Source of the DNA: Oscheius sp. JU75
Taxonomy: Eukaryota; Nematoda; Chromadorea; Rhabditida; Rhabditidae
NCBI GenBank assembly: GCA_037178855.1
Contig: JASJZC010000014.1
Location: 1 to 60,413, forward strand
Length of the DNA: 60,413 nt
Direction: 5' to 3'
Positions 48,568 to 60,349 of this stretch are shown piece after piece. Made by a program: the position numbers and the translations under genes. The number at the start of each line of letters is the position of its first letter. Positions within the stretch are counted from its first letter, which is position 1. The notes beneath the pieces were generated by a model. It searched no databases and was not told the DNA's origin. It saw only the letters and a program-made list of their open reading frames with translations.

Positions 48568-49567
48568 TCAGGCTGACGGCGAGGACATCAGCAGATCAAG
48601 GCCAAGCCGCTGTGACAGAAACTGTGCCGACAGTTGTCCCCTGACGCTGTTGCCGGCCTCATCAAGCTGTGGTGAAAAGGTTCCAAGTCCGCCCTTGCCG
48701 GGGGAAACGGTAACAATGCCACCGCCAATACCACTCTTGCCGGGAAGCCCGATTTCGTAGAGCCAGTCGCCTGACGTCTCATAGAGGCCCGCGGTGAGCA
48801 TGACGGCGAGCGCGTAGTGGCAGACCTCTGGTTTGACCACTTGTTCACCAGTCAGTGGATTAACGCCGCCGTGCGCAAGTGTGGCACCCATGACGGCGAG
48901 ATCCCGTGCGCTGACATTCAGCGAGCATTGACGCGTATAGAGTTCAACCGCCTCGGCGGGATCACTGTAGATGCGCCCCATACTTTCCAGCATCCAGGCG
49001 ATGCTGCGATTGCGGAAGTTCGTTTCAAGCGCCGAGGCATAGACCTCCGCATTCAGGGACAATTGCCGTCCTGCAAAGCGCGAGCCCGTCGTGAATGAAG
49101 CGCCATTTTTCCTGTTCGCTGGCTCCGGGAACGAGGCTGGTGGTGGCGATTGCTCCGGCATTGACCATCGGGTTTGTCCGCCCGTCCGGGTCGCGTTCGA
49201 TGCCGGCCAGCGAGTTAAACGGGTAGCCCGTTGCATTGACACCGAGGCGTTCACGTGCCCCGGTGGCGCCAATCAGATTGCAAATCAGGGCAAAAATAAA
49301 CGGTTTGGAGACGCTCATGATCGTGAACTCGTGATCGGCGTCACCGACAGAAAACACGTGGCCATCGACGCTGACAACACTGATGCCAAACAGGCGTTCG
49401 GGTACAGTTGCCAAAGCGGGATAGACCTGTGAGTTGGTTCCAAGAGTAACGCCCTGAAAGCGTTCATGTGCCTCAGTGACCAGTTTTGTAACGCGATCGG
49501 CTGGCGGCAGGTGTCCGGTTGAGATGAATGTAGTATCGGGATCGACAAGGGGATCAGGCAAGTCCAT
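48568..49567 (-). pseudogene. glsA: Glutaminase
   Basis: The minus-strand ATG at 49567 gives VYPALATVPERLFGISVVSV, the nucleophile motif TIMSVSKPFIFAL (S-x2-K), NSLAGIERDPDGRTNPMVNA with the catalytic Asn, and EKWRFIHDGL. A slip near 49100 moves the rest to a frame with SALETNFRNRSIAWMLES, VELYTRQCSLNVSARDLAVM and GLPGKSGIGGGIVTVSPGKG. The pieces cover the full length of serine-dependent glutaminases (about 310 residues). The enzyme releases ammonia from glutamine and supports acid resistance in several bacteria. The MFS gene downstream looks co-transcribed. Confidence 0.85.
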
Positions 49568-49980
49568 GCGGCACCCTTTCAGCTGTTATAAAGCTTACAG
49601 ATATAGACTTTCATCAGCAGTTTCTGATCTGATCACAGATAAAGATCGCTGACAACTTTTTATCTGAATGCTGTGTCACGCCTCTCAACACAGCCTGCTA
49701 TGGCAGCCAGGTTAGCTTTGTTGCCGGCGCTGTTGCATGGGTATTGTGCGGGAGGGCTGAAATGATTTCTCAGCGGTTTCGTCTGGACAGCAAAGTCGAA
49801 ATATACTCAGGTGCAGCGTGCGCCCCCAAACTGTTTTAGCACAAGGTTGCGTGAGCGCGGCCCTGAGGACACGAGCCGGATGCGCAGGCTGTTAAACATC
49901 ACGGCCTGACGCGGCGGGGGCTGCTGGCCCGGGCCGATTAAAAATGGCCCGATCTGCGCTGAGGGGTGACCGGCCAGCCG

Positions 49981-50995
49981 GCTACGTGTTTAGTCCCATC
50001 ATATCATGGTTTGGTTTTCGACAGAATATTTCAGGCTTCTTGTCACTGATCTGTCGGATTGCTTCGAAAGGAGTTTTAAAGCGTAGCGCTTGAGCTGTTT
50101 GGCATAGTTATAAGCGAGCAGCCAATCCCTGACATGTCGCCGCAGGTCGGTAATGGACGCGTAATGGAATGACTTAACGGTTGCTTCTTTGATGGTTCGA
50201 ACCATCCGTTCGGCCTGGCCGTTGGTCCATGGATGATAAGGCCGGGTTTGTCGATGCTCGATGCCATTCTCCCTGCAAACTGCACCAAAGATGTGGCCCA
50301 CAAAGCCATTTTCAGCTCGCTTGTCGTGCTGGATAAACTGCACGCCGTTGTCGGTCAGCACCGTGTGAATTTTATAGGGAATTGTTTTGACCAGAGCTTT
50401 GAGAAAGCCAGCAGCCACCAGTTTAGTCGCTTTACGGTAGATTCTGGCGAAAACAATCTTCGATGTCCGATCCACCGCAACAAAACAGAAAAGCTTTGCC
50501 TCCCTCATATCGCAGTTCAGCTATATCGATGTGGAAATAGCCAATCTCATATGCTTTGAACCGCTTCGGTTTTACCTGATCGGCTTTCGGCAAACGAGAA
50601 ATGCCGTGCCGCTGCAAACAGCGATGCAAGCTCGAGCGCGACAAATGCGGGATCACATCCTTCAGAGCAATATAAACATCATCCAGAGGCAGCCGGGCCT
50701 GAACCCTCAGCGAGACGATCGCAGCTTCCTCCAACGCTGAAAGAACAGTGCTTCTGCATTCCTTTGGCCCCATCGGCGCATCTATGACATCTGTTCTGGA
50801 TCGCCACTTTCTTACGGTCTTTTTCGTTGATCCCATAGCGCCGCGCGAGTTCCGCGACCGGAGCTTTCGATCGCTGTAGCTCTGCTCTGATGACGTGCGT
50901 GGTCTTGGCGCTGCCGTGAAGAAATTGGACCATAATGCCTTCCTCTGTGTGACGGACAATAATACACCATCACACTCTGGGACTAACCACCTACA
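49981..50995 (-). mobile_element. IS481-type insertion sequence
   Basis: A broken IS481 transposase is bounded by imperfect terminal inverted repeats. The left arm at 49983-50009 includes TTAGTCCCA, and the reverse complement of 50967-50993 has the same TA-x-GTG-x-TTAGTCCCA core. The element is about 1.0 kb, normal for the family. No clear target duplication was seen. Confidence 0.7.
49982..50933 (-). pseudogene. IS481-family transposase
   Basis: The minus-strand ATG at 50933 starts MVQFLHGSAKTTHVIRAELQ and the N-terminal helix-turn-helix ELARRYGINEK. Slips near 50815, 50490 and 50090 break it. The DDE catalytic triad is visible as FHIDIAEL (D), VLTDNGVQF (D) and NGQAERMVRTIKEAT (E). The original end is PNHDMMGLNT just inside the left repeat. 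All three acidic residues survive, so the copy is young, but it cannot make an uninterrupted enzyme as read. Confidence 0.75.
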
Positions 50996-51119
50996 GGGTT
51001 TCCTCAGGCATCGTCGTCGTTTCCGCGAATGATCAAACAGGCTGATGCTGGATAAAACAGACAGGTTTAAGGTATGATATACTCAAAATCGCAATGCCCG
51101 TACCGGATCGGACTACGGA

Positions 51120-51560
51120 TCACAAATCCTTCGGGCCATGTTTCGTCGTGCCTCCAAAAAAATCTTTGAAATAAGCGCTCTTATCGCAGGGGCTCATTGA
51201 TTGAAGTGAACTTGCTTTATGCCGGAATGGCATAAGTTCCCATCCTCTGTTCTGCATCGCTTTATTGAATATGAAATACGAAAAACTGAGCAACTGCCTG
51301 TCCTCAGGCAGCACCATCCACATATACTTATAGCCGCCCTCGATTTGCTGCTGTGATTCAGAGCGAAACAATCTGTCGGAACTTGCGGCATGATATGCAG
51401 AAAGCAGCAGACGGTAAGAAACCGGATCGGAAAAAATATCACTCTCAACACCGAACAGCTGCTGCCGCACCGTAAGATCATTTAGGTCACACCGATAATA
51501 ACCAGACGCGGCATTTGTCGCCGCGTTTATTCTTTTGAGCGTTTCGACGTAAACATTCAT
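51120..51560 (-). pseudogene. FWFHR-family protein, copy C (C-terminus lost)
   Basis: A GGGAG site precedes the minus-strand ATG at 51560. The product (MNVYVETLKRINAAT ... RCDLNDLTVRQQLFG, SYRLLLSAYHAASSDRLFRS, GYKYMWMVLPEDRQLLSFSY, RGWELMP) follows copies A and B until YFKDF. There a run of seven A (51156-51162) shifts the frame and ends the protein about 15 residues later. Even in the restored frame only ARRNMA matches, and the FWFHR end is absent. The TGACAGGTT leader seen before copies A and B is present here too. It lies 125 bases from the insertion sequence. Confidence 0.65.
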
Positions 51561-52346
51561 CTCCCACCTGTCAAACCTGTCAGATAATTCAAAACTGTCG
51601 GCACAAAGAATGGCAGTGATAATAATTCTGGTTGCTCGTCGGATGGCGGTCAGTCACTGAAGACGCTGATGGGCCCCCAAAAACTCCTATCCGATGCCGT
51701 GAAAGAGCTTAAGAGAATAGCTGATCCCCAGCTCATACAGTATCACTTTCCACCATTCTGTCACACCCATTCTCCGATTCTTTTCCACCAGGCCGCGGCA
51801 GTCGAATGATGTCTCCGCTGATCGACAGTTCAGGGATTCATAGCTGCCCTGTGCTGAGACCAGACGAAAGATAAGGGATCACAGCTATCATAGCGGATGC
51901 ACGATTTGCCCGACCCCGACGCCAGTTCAGCGAACTGGTCCTGAGCGAGGAGCAGACTGCAGAGGACCGGCGAAGCCCGAATATACCTGGTCAACCCGTG
52001 ACACCTGTTCAGATCAGCGCCCGCTGATGAAGCGCGGCGCCGCTGCCGGCTTTCACAAACTTACGCCAGTTCCACAATACAAAAACGACTATCTTTATAT
52101 ATTACTGACAGAATCTCAGCCTGCGGACCGTTGATCGAATGCCAAATCAATAAAATTAGAAACATAAATGCAACTGCTCTCGACTGAAGATTTTACTGCC
52201 TGTTTTCCTTCACTTTACTTTATTGATTAAACAGGAGATCTGACTTAAACTCATTAACATGAATTGAATCTTCTTTATATTAGAGGAATGTGCAATTACT
52301 TCAGGCGATGCTTATCATCCGCCCCAGAAAACCAGGAGGGAAGTCA
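51561..52346. other. Stretch without a supported gene
   Basis: Nearly 800 bases have no coherent frame. The last 250 bases are AT-rich and probably carry the promoter of the spore-coat-U-like gene. Confidence 0.4.
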
Positions 52347-52840
52347 TTGATAAAGTTCATTGCAATCGCGGGCATCGCTGTGGCCGGGCTGCTGATACCC
52401 ACCATCGCCGGTGCCAGACCCCGTCATCACAATTTACAGTACAAATTACCATTGCCGGTGCGTGTCAGATCAACTCCGCAACAAATATGGACTTTGGAAC
52501 ACACGGCGTCCTCAATACAAACACCGATGCGACAAGCACCGTCACAGTTCAGTGCACCAACACAACACCGTTTAATATTGCACTGAATGCCGGAGCAGGA
52601 TCAGGCGCGACCGTTACCGACCGGCTGATGACCGGCACAGGTGGCGCAACAGCTGGCTACTCCCTCTACAGCAATGCCGCCCGGGACGCGGTGTGGGGCG
52701 AAACCGCCGGCACCGACACAGTGGCCGGAACAGGAACGGGTGCCGCTCAGGCCTTCGTGGTTTATGGCCGCGTCCAGCCACAGAATACACCTGCGCCGGG
52801 CGCCTATACCGACACCGTAACCGCGACGATTACATATTGA
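52347..52840 (+). pseudogene. Spore-coat-U (SCPU/CsuA-like) domain protein
   Basis: A textbook AGGAGG site lies 8 bases before TTG 52347, making this the likely start rather than the ATG at 52308. The signal peptide is FIAIAGIAVAGLLIPTIAGA. A slip near 52425 precedes the mature domain, seen in frame as MDFGTHGVLNTNTDATSTVT, VQCTNTTPFNIALNAGAGSG, YSLYSNAARDAVWGE and APGAYTDTVTATITY. This matches SCPU proteins, which are pilin-like chaperone-usher subunits. No chaperone or usher gene is nearby, so it may be a lone secreted subunit. Confidence 0.7.
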
Positions 52841-53280
52841 TCCGTTCGTTCGCACAGCCTTGCGAACCCGCCTGCGATCTTTAAACCTGCGTCATCCACG
52901 ACAGGATGCTACCCAGTTGTCCGGGCTCCCGTTTGAATGGGCCGGACGACACCTCCCCCGAACGTCTGGAGCCGATCGGCATCCACTGCCTCGCCTTGCT
53001 TAAGCCTGTAGCGGTGCTGCCAGATCATTTTGTCCAAGGTATACACTGTACCAGGTAAAACCAGACGCACTGCGCTTAGGCCATAGTAATGTCGCAACCG
53101 CAAGGCTGCGTCTATTTTTCAAAAGCTGGCGTCTTTTGTGACTGACTGATTTTGATATAATTCCATTTAAGACGATCCCGCTGCGATACTTGTTACTGCC
53201 AGGATTACGGTTATAATGCGAGCCAGGTATTGCGCATCTCCATCCGGCCGCAAACGCCGTCAAACAACACCCTCCTCTCC
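52841..53280. other. No supported gene
   Basis: Short minus-strand frames such as RIITVILAVTSIAAG could be the remains of a permease that once followed the peptide-binding gene. They are too short to call. Confidence 0.3.
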
Positions 53281-54838
53281 TTATGGCAATGTGCGGAGCG
53301 AGCCGCGCGTGGCATGTGTGTTCATCAGATTTTCCGTGTAGCCACCGACCCTATCGGATACAAGCGCCTGCGATGCAGGTACACCAGAGGGATTACCGGC
53401 ACCTCGGTGAGCAGAATTTTCTCAGCATCAGCCAGCACCTGCGCCCGCGCACTGAGATCGGCCATCGTTTCCGACCGCGTTATCAGTTCGTCATACTTCT
53501 TATCGGACCATTCCGAGTGATTGAAAAACTGTGGGTCGTAAAAAGGCTCAGGAATGAATATGATCATTGTAATCCCCGACCCATCCCTGATAGGCAAAAG
53601 ATCATACATGCCCTTCCTGAAGATAGTTGAAAAAAAGTCGTGCCTCGACTTCATCCTGCCATGCGCTGATGCCAATATTCTTCAGCATGTCAGCAACAGC
53701 GATCATCAGATTTTTACTATTAACTGACGTTGCATAACGCAGCTTCAGCGATAGTGTACCCGGCGCCACGCCCGCTTCCTTCATCAGTTCCCGCCCGGTC
53801 CTCGCGATCCAGTATGTCCCCGATCCGCATAGCTTAGCTTCGGCGACGCACTGACATACTTCGGTTCCGGCCGGAACAATCGTAGTAATCAACATCATCA
53901 TGCCGCGACCGACCTGGTTTGACAGAAACTCGCGGTCAATAACCATGGAAATGGCCTGCCGCACACGCGGATCATGCAGCTTACTATCCGCTTCGCCTCT
54001 GATGCTCAGGTAAAAATTCCAAAATAAGGCGCGGAGTGTAGATACTGACCGAGACTGGATTTGACATAATCCATTTGCTCGGTGGGAACGGTCGCACAAA
54101 TATCCACCTCTTTTGCTTCGAACCGGCGCATGCAGGTCGCCGGCTGTTCGAAGGAATCCAGTCGACCGTATCAATCACGTTCTGTATCCCAATAATACGG
54201 GTTCTTCCTCAGTTCAATCTTGTCATTGGGTACGAAACTGGTGGAGTATGTAGGCTCCATTCGACACCATGTGTAACCGGGTGCAGCGTGCCTCTCGCCA
54301 TCTCTCAACTGCTTTGCGGTTAACCGGAAAGCCCGTCTGATGCGTGAGAAGCGTCAGGAAATACGGAGTGGGTACGTGAGTGTAATGCGCAGTGGCGCGC
54401 GTCAACGGCCTCAACGCCAAGCTGGTCGACGGGCAGCGTCCCGGTATTGACTGCTTTAGCGTTCTTAACAGGATAAAGAACACTCGCATATCCGGCACCG
54501 GTTTTCAGTCCATAATCCGGTGTAACGAATAGACAAAGTCATCCGCTGTCACCAGGTCACCATTCGACCACCGCGCGTTAGCGCGCAAATGAAAAAGATA
54601 GCTCAATCCGTCCGCAGACAGTTCTACGAGCGGGCAACACCCGGCACAACTTCGCCCTTTCCGTTCAGTGTGACGAGGCCTTCATACAAATCCCCAGAAC
54701 AATCCTCCAACGGTGGTTGTCCGGTGCTGATCCAGACTGCCGACCGCTACGCGTTGTCACGGCGAGCACGGTTTCGGCGGCGGCGCCTTTCCGAGCAGTG
54801 CACAGAGACAAAGCCCGTACAATATATAACGGGCACAT
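53281..54838 (-). pseudogene. Oligopeptide ABC transporter substrate-binding protein, heavily decayed
   Basis: On the minus strand, pieces in order read FHLRANARWSNGDLVTADDF, NVIDTVDWIPSNSR, HDPRVRQAISMVIDREFLSN, ISAWQDEVEARLFFNYLQEG and YDPQFFNHSEWSDKKYDELI, then AEKILLTEVPVIPLVYLHRR. They end VGGYTENLMNTHATRGSLRT at the TAA complement 53281-53283. This is the OppA/DppA fold (SBP family 5). Slips and stops are far denser than in neighbouring genes, and the N-terminal third is barely readable, so this is old decay. Confidence 0.7.
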
Positions 54839-55536
54839 AGAATCCTCCCAAACAGAACGCCGGTATTTTACAGAGCACACGGCGTGGCGCTATCGTATTT
54901 TATATTCTGCCACCTGACCATTTTACTTGCCAGTCCTTGTTGCGGCCATAGAATGTATCGTGCGTTTTCAAAATTATGATGTTCCGAACAGCCAGACCGG
55001 ATTTGATATGTCGCTGCCGGATGATGCACTGTTGCTGGTGACGCTGTGAACCGTCGCCAGATCAGGGCCGTGCAGGCCGCCGCAGCTTAACCCTTACCAA
55101 ACAGGCGACCAGACTGCATCAGAGCCGTGTTTATGTGCGCGTCCTTCGGATAGGAGGTCTGTTCTGAAGACAATTGCCAGTACCGGGACCTGATCATATT
55201 TATCAGAGAAATCCGGAATCCGGCCATGGTGCCGGATTGTTAGCGCTGCAGCATGGCTGATCCTGCGCTGCAAGGACTGCTTCAGAGCCCAAAGCGCCAC
55301 AGATCTTGGGCAAAGCAGGACTTGCTCAAATAACACCATCAAGGTTCGACCTCAGATTTGGGCTACTGAAGCAAGCCTCTGTTCCTACAAAGATTGCACC
55401 AGGATTCGGGCGGGCCATTGTTTTCTCATTCTGGCAAATGCTTCGCGTCCAGCCCGTGCTGCTTGTCTGCAGCGCATTATTTCACTGGTGACTGTGCAGA
55501 ACGTAAATGCCCTTCAACTGCATAATAGAGCCACAT
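54839..55536. other. Ambiguous region
   Basis: A plus-strand segment near 54950-55048 (FQNYDVPNSQTGFDMSLPDD) and a minus-strand frame at 55094-55342 are weakly protein-like. Neither has a recognisable family or a continuing frame. Probably gene remnants. Confidence 0.3.
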
Positions 55537-56154
55537 ATGACTGACATCGCGCACGCGCTGGGCGCAAGCGGTGTTTATTCCGCCAGTTCGGCAATGACGT
55601 ACCTTAATGACGTAAGACAATGGGCGGAGGTTCATTCGCCGACTGCACAGCGTATCCTGCGTACAATTGATCAGTTCCACGCACCAGTCTATCTGGTTAC
55701 CATGAAGGCGGGTTTGCCAGCTATGACCTGCCAGAACCAGGCGGAGCGATATCTGCGAATATGGACGCCAGCTACAAAGCTGTGATTAATGGTGGTGCCC
55801 ATAATCCGGAAGCACCATCTTCTTTCAGCCCTTGCACCATTTCGTTGCTTTCTGTAATGAGTGCGGCCACGCGGTCTGTAAAATTGAGCCCGGCCGCGTT
55901 TAATAATGAATGCAAGGCCCTCGCGCCGGCCTCAATCATGCCATTGCAGACGCAGCCCGGCTTATGGCGAAAGAAACCATTCCCACCAGCCATTTTCAAA
56001 GCGGCGCGAATGGTTTCAGAGCAAACGGCCGCGTGACGCCATTAAAACATGGAGCGTCCGGCTCGAATACGACATTTATCGCCACGAGCGGCTGATCTGC
56101 GAAGAGGCCGGCCTGCCAGCGCGTGATTTCTACAGCGATATTGCAACACACTGA
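55537..56154 (+). pseudogene. Unrecognised broken gene
   Basis: From ATG 55537 the frame reads MTDIAHALGASGVYSASSAM, TYLNDVRQWAEVHSPTAQRI, LRTIDQFHAPVYLVTMK with normal codon use. Later frames give YDLPEPGGAISANMDASYKA, then GLNHAIADAARLMAKETIPT, SHFQSGANGFRANGR, and finally LICEEAGLPARDFYSDIATH to TGA 56152. About four slips would be needed for a protein of some 200 residues. I cannot name a family. The His-containing middle loosely recalls secreted peptidase-like effectors, but that is only an impression. Confidence 0.35.
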
Positions 56155-56214
56155 ACCCGTCCTGAAACACAGCTGTCTGTCCGGATTGTTTTTCAGACGG
56201 ACAGCTGACCCGTT

Positions 56215-57004
56215 TCAGCAACCATTTTGTACCATGTCGATACGATCCCCGTCATCTTCGGCACAATTCCCGCACAGCGCAAAGACTATCACCGGCGCGA
56301 CAAAGATCGTCCGACAGCATTCAGAGGCTACTTCTGGCGACGTTGATTTTGCCTTCGCTAACAGCGCCGGCTGACGCTCTGGAGGGCTATGGAAAGAAAT
56401 ATGTCTTTGTGACGGGACTGATCGTGCCATAGGCCTGTCCGTCCAGCATGAGACTGTCAGGCAGACAGTCAAACTGCTCAAAATCCAGTGCTGTAGTCCC
56501 AGTTTCGGTCCGACCGCCTTCGATACAGCTCTCCTTTGCGGGTCCACAGATGAAAAATGCTCGACGTCTCCCGCAATGCAAAAATATGCCTGCTCTGACT
56601 GATGAAAATATCGACGCCAGACTTTCTGATCGTTGCTCCATGAGCGCATTGTCTCAATATCAACGCCCGGGATCCCTGACAGACTGAGCGTGGCACAGGC
56701 AGATGTCCCACTATGGCTGATGCTCACCTCGGCACACGACCGGTTTGTGTCCCGTATCCAATCCGCGGCCGTCCGCTGCCATCATATCCGAGCTTCTCCA
56801 GTCCCAGCGGCTTCAGTCCGGCGGTTCTCAGCAATATCGCAAGCGCTGCCGCAAGGCCACATAACTGTCGCGGTCACGTGAAAAGCGGAAGGTCTGCGCA
56901 CGCTGCTGTTCAGCTTCAGACAGAAGGGATGTTAAATGCACCTCCTGCACCTGTCGTATCTTCAACCAGCAGCGTAATCATGCGATCTGCACGTATTGTC
57001 CTCA
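56215..57004 (-). pseudogene. 4'-phosphopantetheinyl transferase (Sfp/EntD type)
   Basis: On the minus strand, LLSEAEQQRAQTFRFSRDRD followed by SYVA is the usual N-terminal block. Then comes EVSISHSGTSACATLSL with GIPGVDIETMRSWS, corresponding to the S-H-S-x6-A and G-V-D-x-E metal-binding motifs. RRYFHQSEQAYF and a W-T-R-K-E motif split over two frames (HLWTRKE) complete the catalytic set. Slips occur near 56870, 56740 and 56560. The enzyme would load phosphopantetheine onto carrier proteins of a peptide or polyketide synthase. No synthase is in the window. Confidence 0.65.
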
Positions 57005-57088
57005 TCTTTCCGGCCAGACCCCGACTGGTACGCGCAAGCGCCGGAAAACAATGCCGGCAGCTTCAGGCGTGCCGGTCAGTGGCCCCGT

Positions 57089-59179
57089 CTAAAAACGCCT
57101 GCTCACGCCCAGTCCCAGCGAACGGCTGGCCCAACAGCAACGCTGTGCATAACATCCGAATAGGTCGCACCAAAATACAGGGCCGGTCATCCAGCAGATT
57201 GTTGGTAAAAGCATAAAGCTCAAGATCATCCCTGCTCCAGCTGATCTTTGCATTCACCATATGGTAAGTGGGAAGCTTGCCGGTGTTTGCAATATCCATG
57301 TGCCGGGTCCCGACATACTGATACTGAAGAGTGTGAGAACAGCCTCGGTCAAACGGTAACCGAGATCGACATTCGCTGTACCTTCGAAACATTTCGGGCA
57401 CATAATTGCCTTCCGGCACCAACGCTGGCCGCCCCGGTCGATTTTGATTCGAAATCGCAAAGCCCGAGACCTGCACCAGCAGTTGACGGTCAGCGACTCC
57501 CAGCTGCCTGAAACCCAACCGTATGTCGCACTTGGTTGACGAAATGAAACGTGATCGGTGGAACTGGTGTTGTACCCGTGACAAGCTGACCATCGGTAAC
57601 CTCATTGTAAAATCCACTGAAGCTGACATCGACCCTATCATCAAATGCCCGGCCCTTCGCGCCAATTTCATAACTTGTCACGGACGGCCGGAACGGAACT
57701 GCTGGCTTTCCATCTGCTGCATTCAGGGCAGAACCGTTCAAACCCACCCGATGCATAACCGCGCGCAATCGAGGTATAGGTCATAAAACGATCAGTCCAG
57801 TCATAGTTGAGCGCAGCCCTGCCGGTCCAGTAGCTGTCGTCAGTATCCGCATCCTGACCATAAGCAGCGACAGATCCCGGAAAACCCCCCTTCCCGTATA
57901 ATCAAACGACAGACCCTGACTGTCAGTGGGCTACCCGCAAACCGCCGGAAAGCCGGAACCTCTGCAAGAGGCACGGTTACATCAGCAAATCCAGCCACGG
58001 TCTGAGGTAACGCGGGGTGTCGAACTGGACCACTGAATAGGGGCTCTGGCTGCTTCGATCCCGGTCGGAGCGATATTCCGGAGCGAAAGTAATTGACGCC
58101 ACCAACCCATGAGACCGCCGCCTCTTCCAGCGTTCAGCCGGAGTTCCTGACTGAATATCCGCTCATTCTCCCGCGAAAATGAAATGTCGCTGCGAAGACT
58201 GGCGTCCGGAAACAACAGCCTGTCCACCACATCCACCTGCCTCTGGAGACGAAGATCTGCACACCGGTCAGCGATGTGAACGTCATCGTTTCAAGGTCAT
58301 GCTGGATTTCGAGCGTGGCCTCACGACGGTCACGGCTGACCGGTCTTATATCCGAACCGCTGGCGGAAATTCCGGGTGCTCGAGATACATTGCAATTGTT
58401 GTTGCGCCTGTCCCGGTCCGCACCCACCGTCAGCGTCACGCGTGTGTCATCCGCTGCGTAAAGCGCAGTGTTCCACGGTCTGCACCCAGTTTCGCATCGC
58501 CTTCCTCTCCGCCGGTTACGAGATTGGGAGTGTCCCTTGCTCCCTCAAACCGGACCGCAAACCGCCCTGCAAGTACATCTTTCTGCAGCCAGCCACCTGC
58601 AATGGCCTCCGTCAGATAAAGTCCATCCGTGCCAGCTTCCCCACGCAGACGATATTCTTCTGTACCGTCCGCAGGCATCGTCACAACATTGATGGTACCC
58701 CCAAGGGCGTTTCGTCCAAACAGCGTCCCTGCGGTCCGCGCAGCACTTCAACACGCGCGATGTCCAGCGTCGACGGCGGGCAACCAAACGCGCTTGTGGC
58801 AGCTCCGTTGACTGAAAAGCCGACAGAATTATCCAGTGAGTTCGCAGGTTGTCCCAGCGACCATCGCCACGCATGCTCACGAAATCTGTGCCTGGCTGGC
58901 CAAAGCCGCCAAAAATACACATTCGGTGATGCCCGCGCGATCGCTGCGCCCGCGTGCGGAGGATTCGAAGCCCTGTCGTCGCCAGCCATAACGCTCACTC
59001 CCGCAAGCGCGCTCACCACATCAGTTCGCTTCAGCGCTGTGATGGTGATCGGTCTGGGCGCACAAGCGCAGCGTCTCTTTCGACGCTCGGTCTGTTGTGC
59101 CGCAGCTCCTCGAGGTATCCAGCGCCAGCATGGCAATAGGCAGCAACAGCGCCCGGGCCATGCGTTCACCATTCTTCAT
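57089..59179 (-). pseudogene. TonB-dependent outer-membrane receptor
   Basis: The minus-strand start at 59179 (a frame reading MARALLLPIAMLALDTSRSC) suits a signal peptide. The plug domain shows ITITALKRTDVVSALAGVSV, DNSVGFSVNGAATSAFGCPP and STLDIARVEVLRGPQGTLFG spelled across a slip, which is the classical R-V-E-V-L-[RK]-G-P-Q-G motif. Barrel pieces include AGRFAVRFEGARDTPNLVTG and GRAFDDRVDVSFSGFYNEV. The end has DDLELYAFTNNLLDD and LGLGVSRRF with the terminal Phe, stop at 57091. Many slips break it. The shape resembles receptors of the sphingomonad/Rhizobiales type for siderophores or small organic compounds. Confidence 0.75.
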
Positions 59180-59332
59180 CACGACTCACCCTGTTGTTGT
59201 ATAAAAGTCGTCGTGTAATACCGCAGTTCTCTGCCATTCGCTTACATCGTCTTACGAACGCTCATTCCTTTCTGGCCGCTTCTCTTGGCACCGCGCCATG
59301 ACCTTGCAGGCTACGGCCCGGCACTTAACCTT

Positions 59333-60349
59333 TCAGACGGCTGAATCCTCATCCACAAGCAGTCGCAATGCTGCATCGATAAAATCTCTGGCCCTTTCGA
59401 AGTCCTCCGCACCGGTGATATCGAGAATGAAGACATCTACGCCGGCCCTGATTCGCAGGGCGAGGATCTGCGCGACCCGTGAAGATGAGCCAACGATGTA
59501 AGGACAGTCACTTCGCATCTGACGAAACGGCTCGAGCCAGAACTCTGGTGCACGGTCTCCGGCCGAATTCATCTGTCGGTAAAGCGCCTGCTTCCACGCG
59601 TGGAGTCATTGCTCTTCCATAACAAAGTCGAGAATACCTTCCAGTGCTGGGTCTTCAGGAAAGCGCCTGCGCCAGAGCGCTGGCCAAGGTACGCCCTGCG
59701 GCAATAATACCCAGATGAACCGCAGCCCGCTGGCTGTTGCCCGGCAGTCTGACAGCCAAATCCGGGGCAAGCATTGAAAGATAATGCCCCCAGCGCCTGT
59801 GTTGTTTTTCGCGCGCCATCCGAGTGTCCGGCAATCAGAAAACTGCGCATTGTCAGCCGGGGGCACCGGCGCAAGCACCGCATCGGCAACGCGATAGTAG
59901 CGCCCGGTCAGCGACTGACTGTCCGGCGGGTCAGAGCATCTGTATCAGAAGGCCATATTCGCTCAGCCGTTCATAGGGCTTTCATGAGCCAACTCTTCGT
60001 CGAGCACCTCGCGATCGCGCGCGGACGTACCTGTTATCAGATTGAGCACTGTTTTTCGCTCCGGAACATATAGTTTAGAGAAGAGACCATCTTCGCGGCG
60101 GCAAACGGATGTACATATCGGATCGACTGCAATGATCGGTACCATCTGTCGCGAATTGGCAAGCAGGTACTGCGCGGCCATCCATGGATCAATCAGCGTC
60201 TCATTGGCAGAGAAACACAGCAGACCATCAAAATCATACGCATCTGACAAAGCCACAAGACGCTGAAAGACTTCAGGTATTCAGCCGGATCACCGTTGCG
60301 GTTGTTTATCGTGAAAAAGCGAATGTCCGCTCCTGATAGCGTACGGCAT
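59333..60349 (-). pseudogene. Luciferase-like flavin monooxygenase (SsuD/LLM type)
   Basis: A GGAGGTGAGC site precedes the minus-strand ATG at 60349. Pieces in order are DIRFFTINNRNGDPAEYL, ALSDAYDFDGLLCFSANETL, IDPWMAAQYLLANSRQMVPI, a flavin-region segment NAQFSDCRTLGWRA, and the C-terminal frame PYIVGSSSRVAQILALRIRA, GVDVFILDI. This matches FMNH2-dependent alkanesulfonate monooxygenases and relatives. At least four slips are needed. It heads a minus-strand run with the TonB receptor and phosphopantetheinyl transferase genes. Confidence 0.65.
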
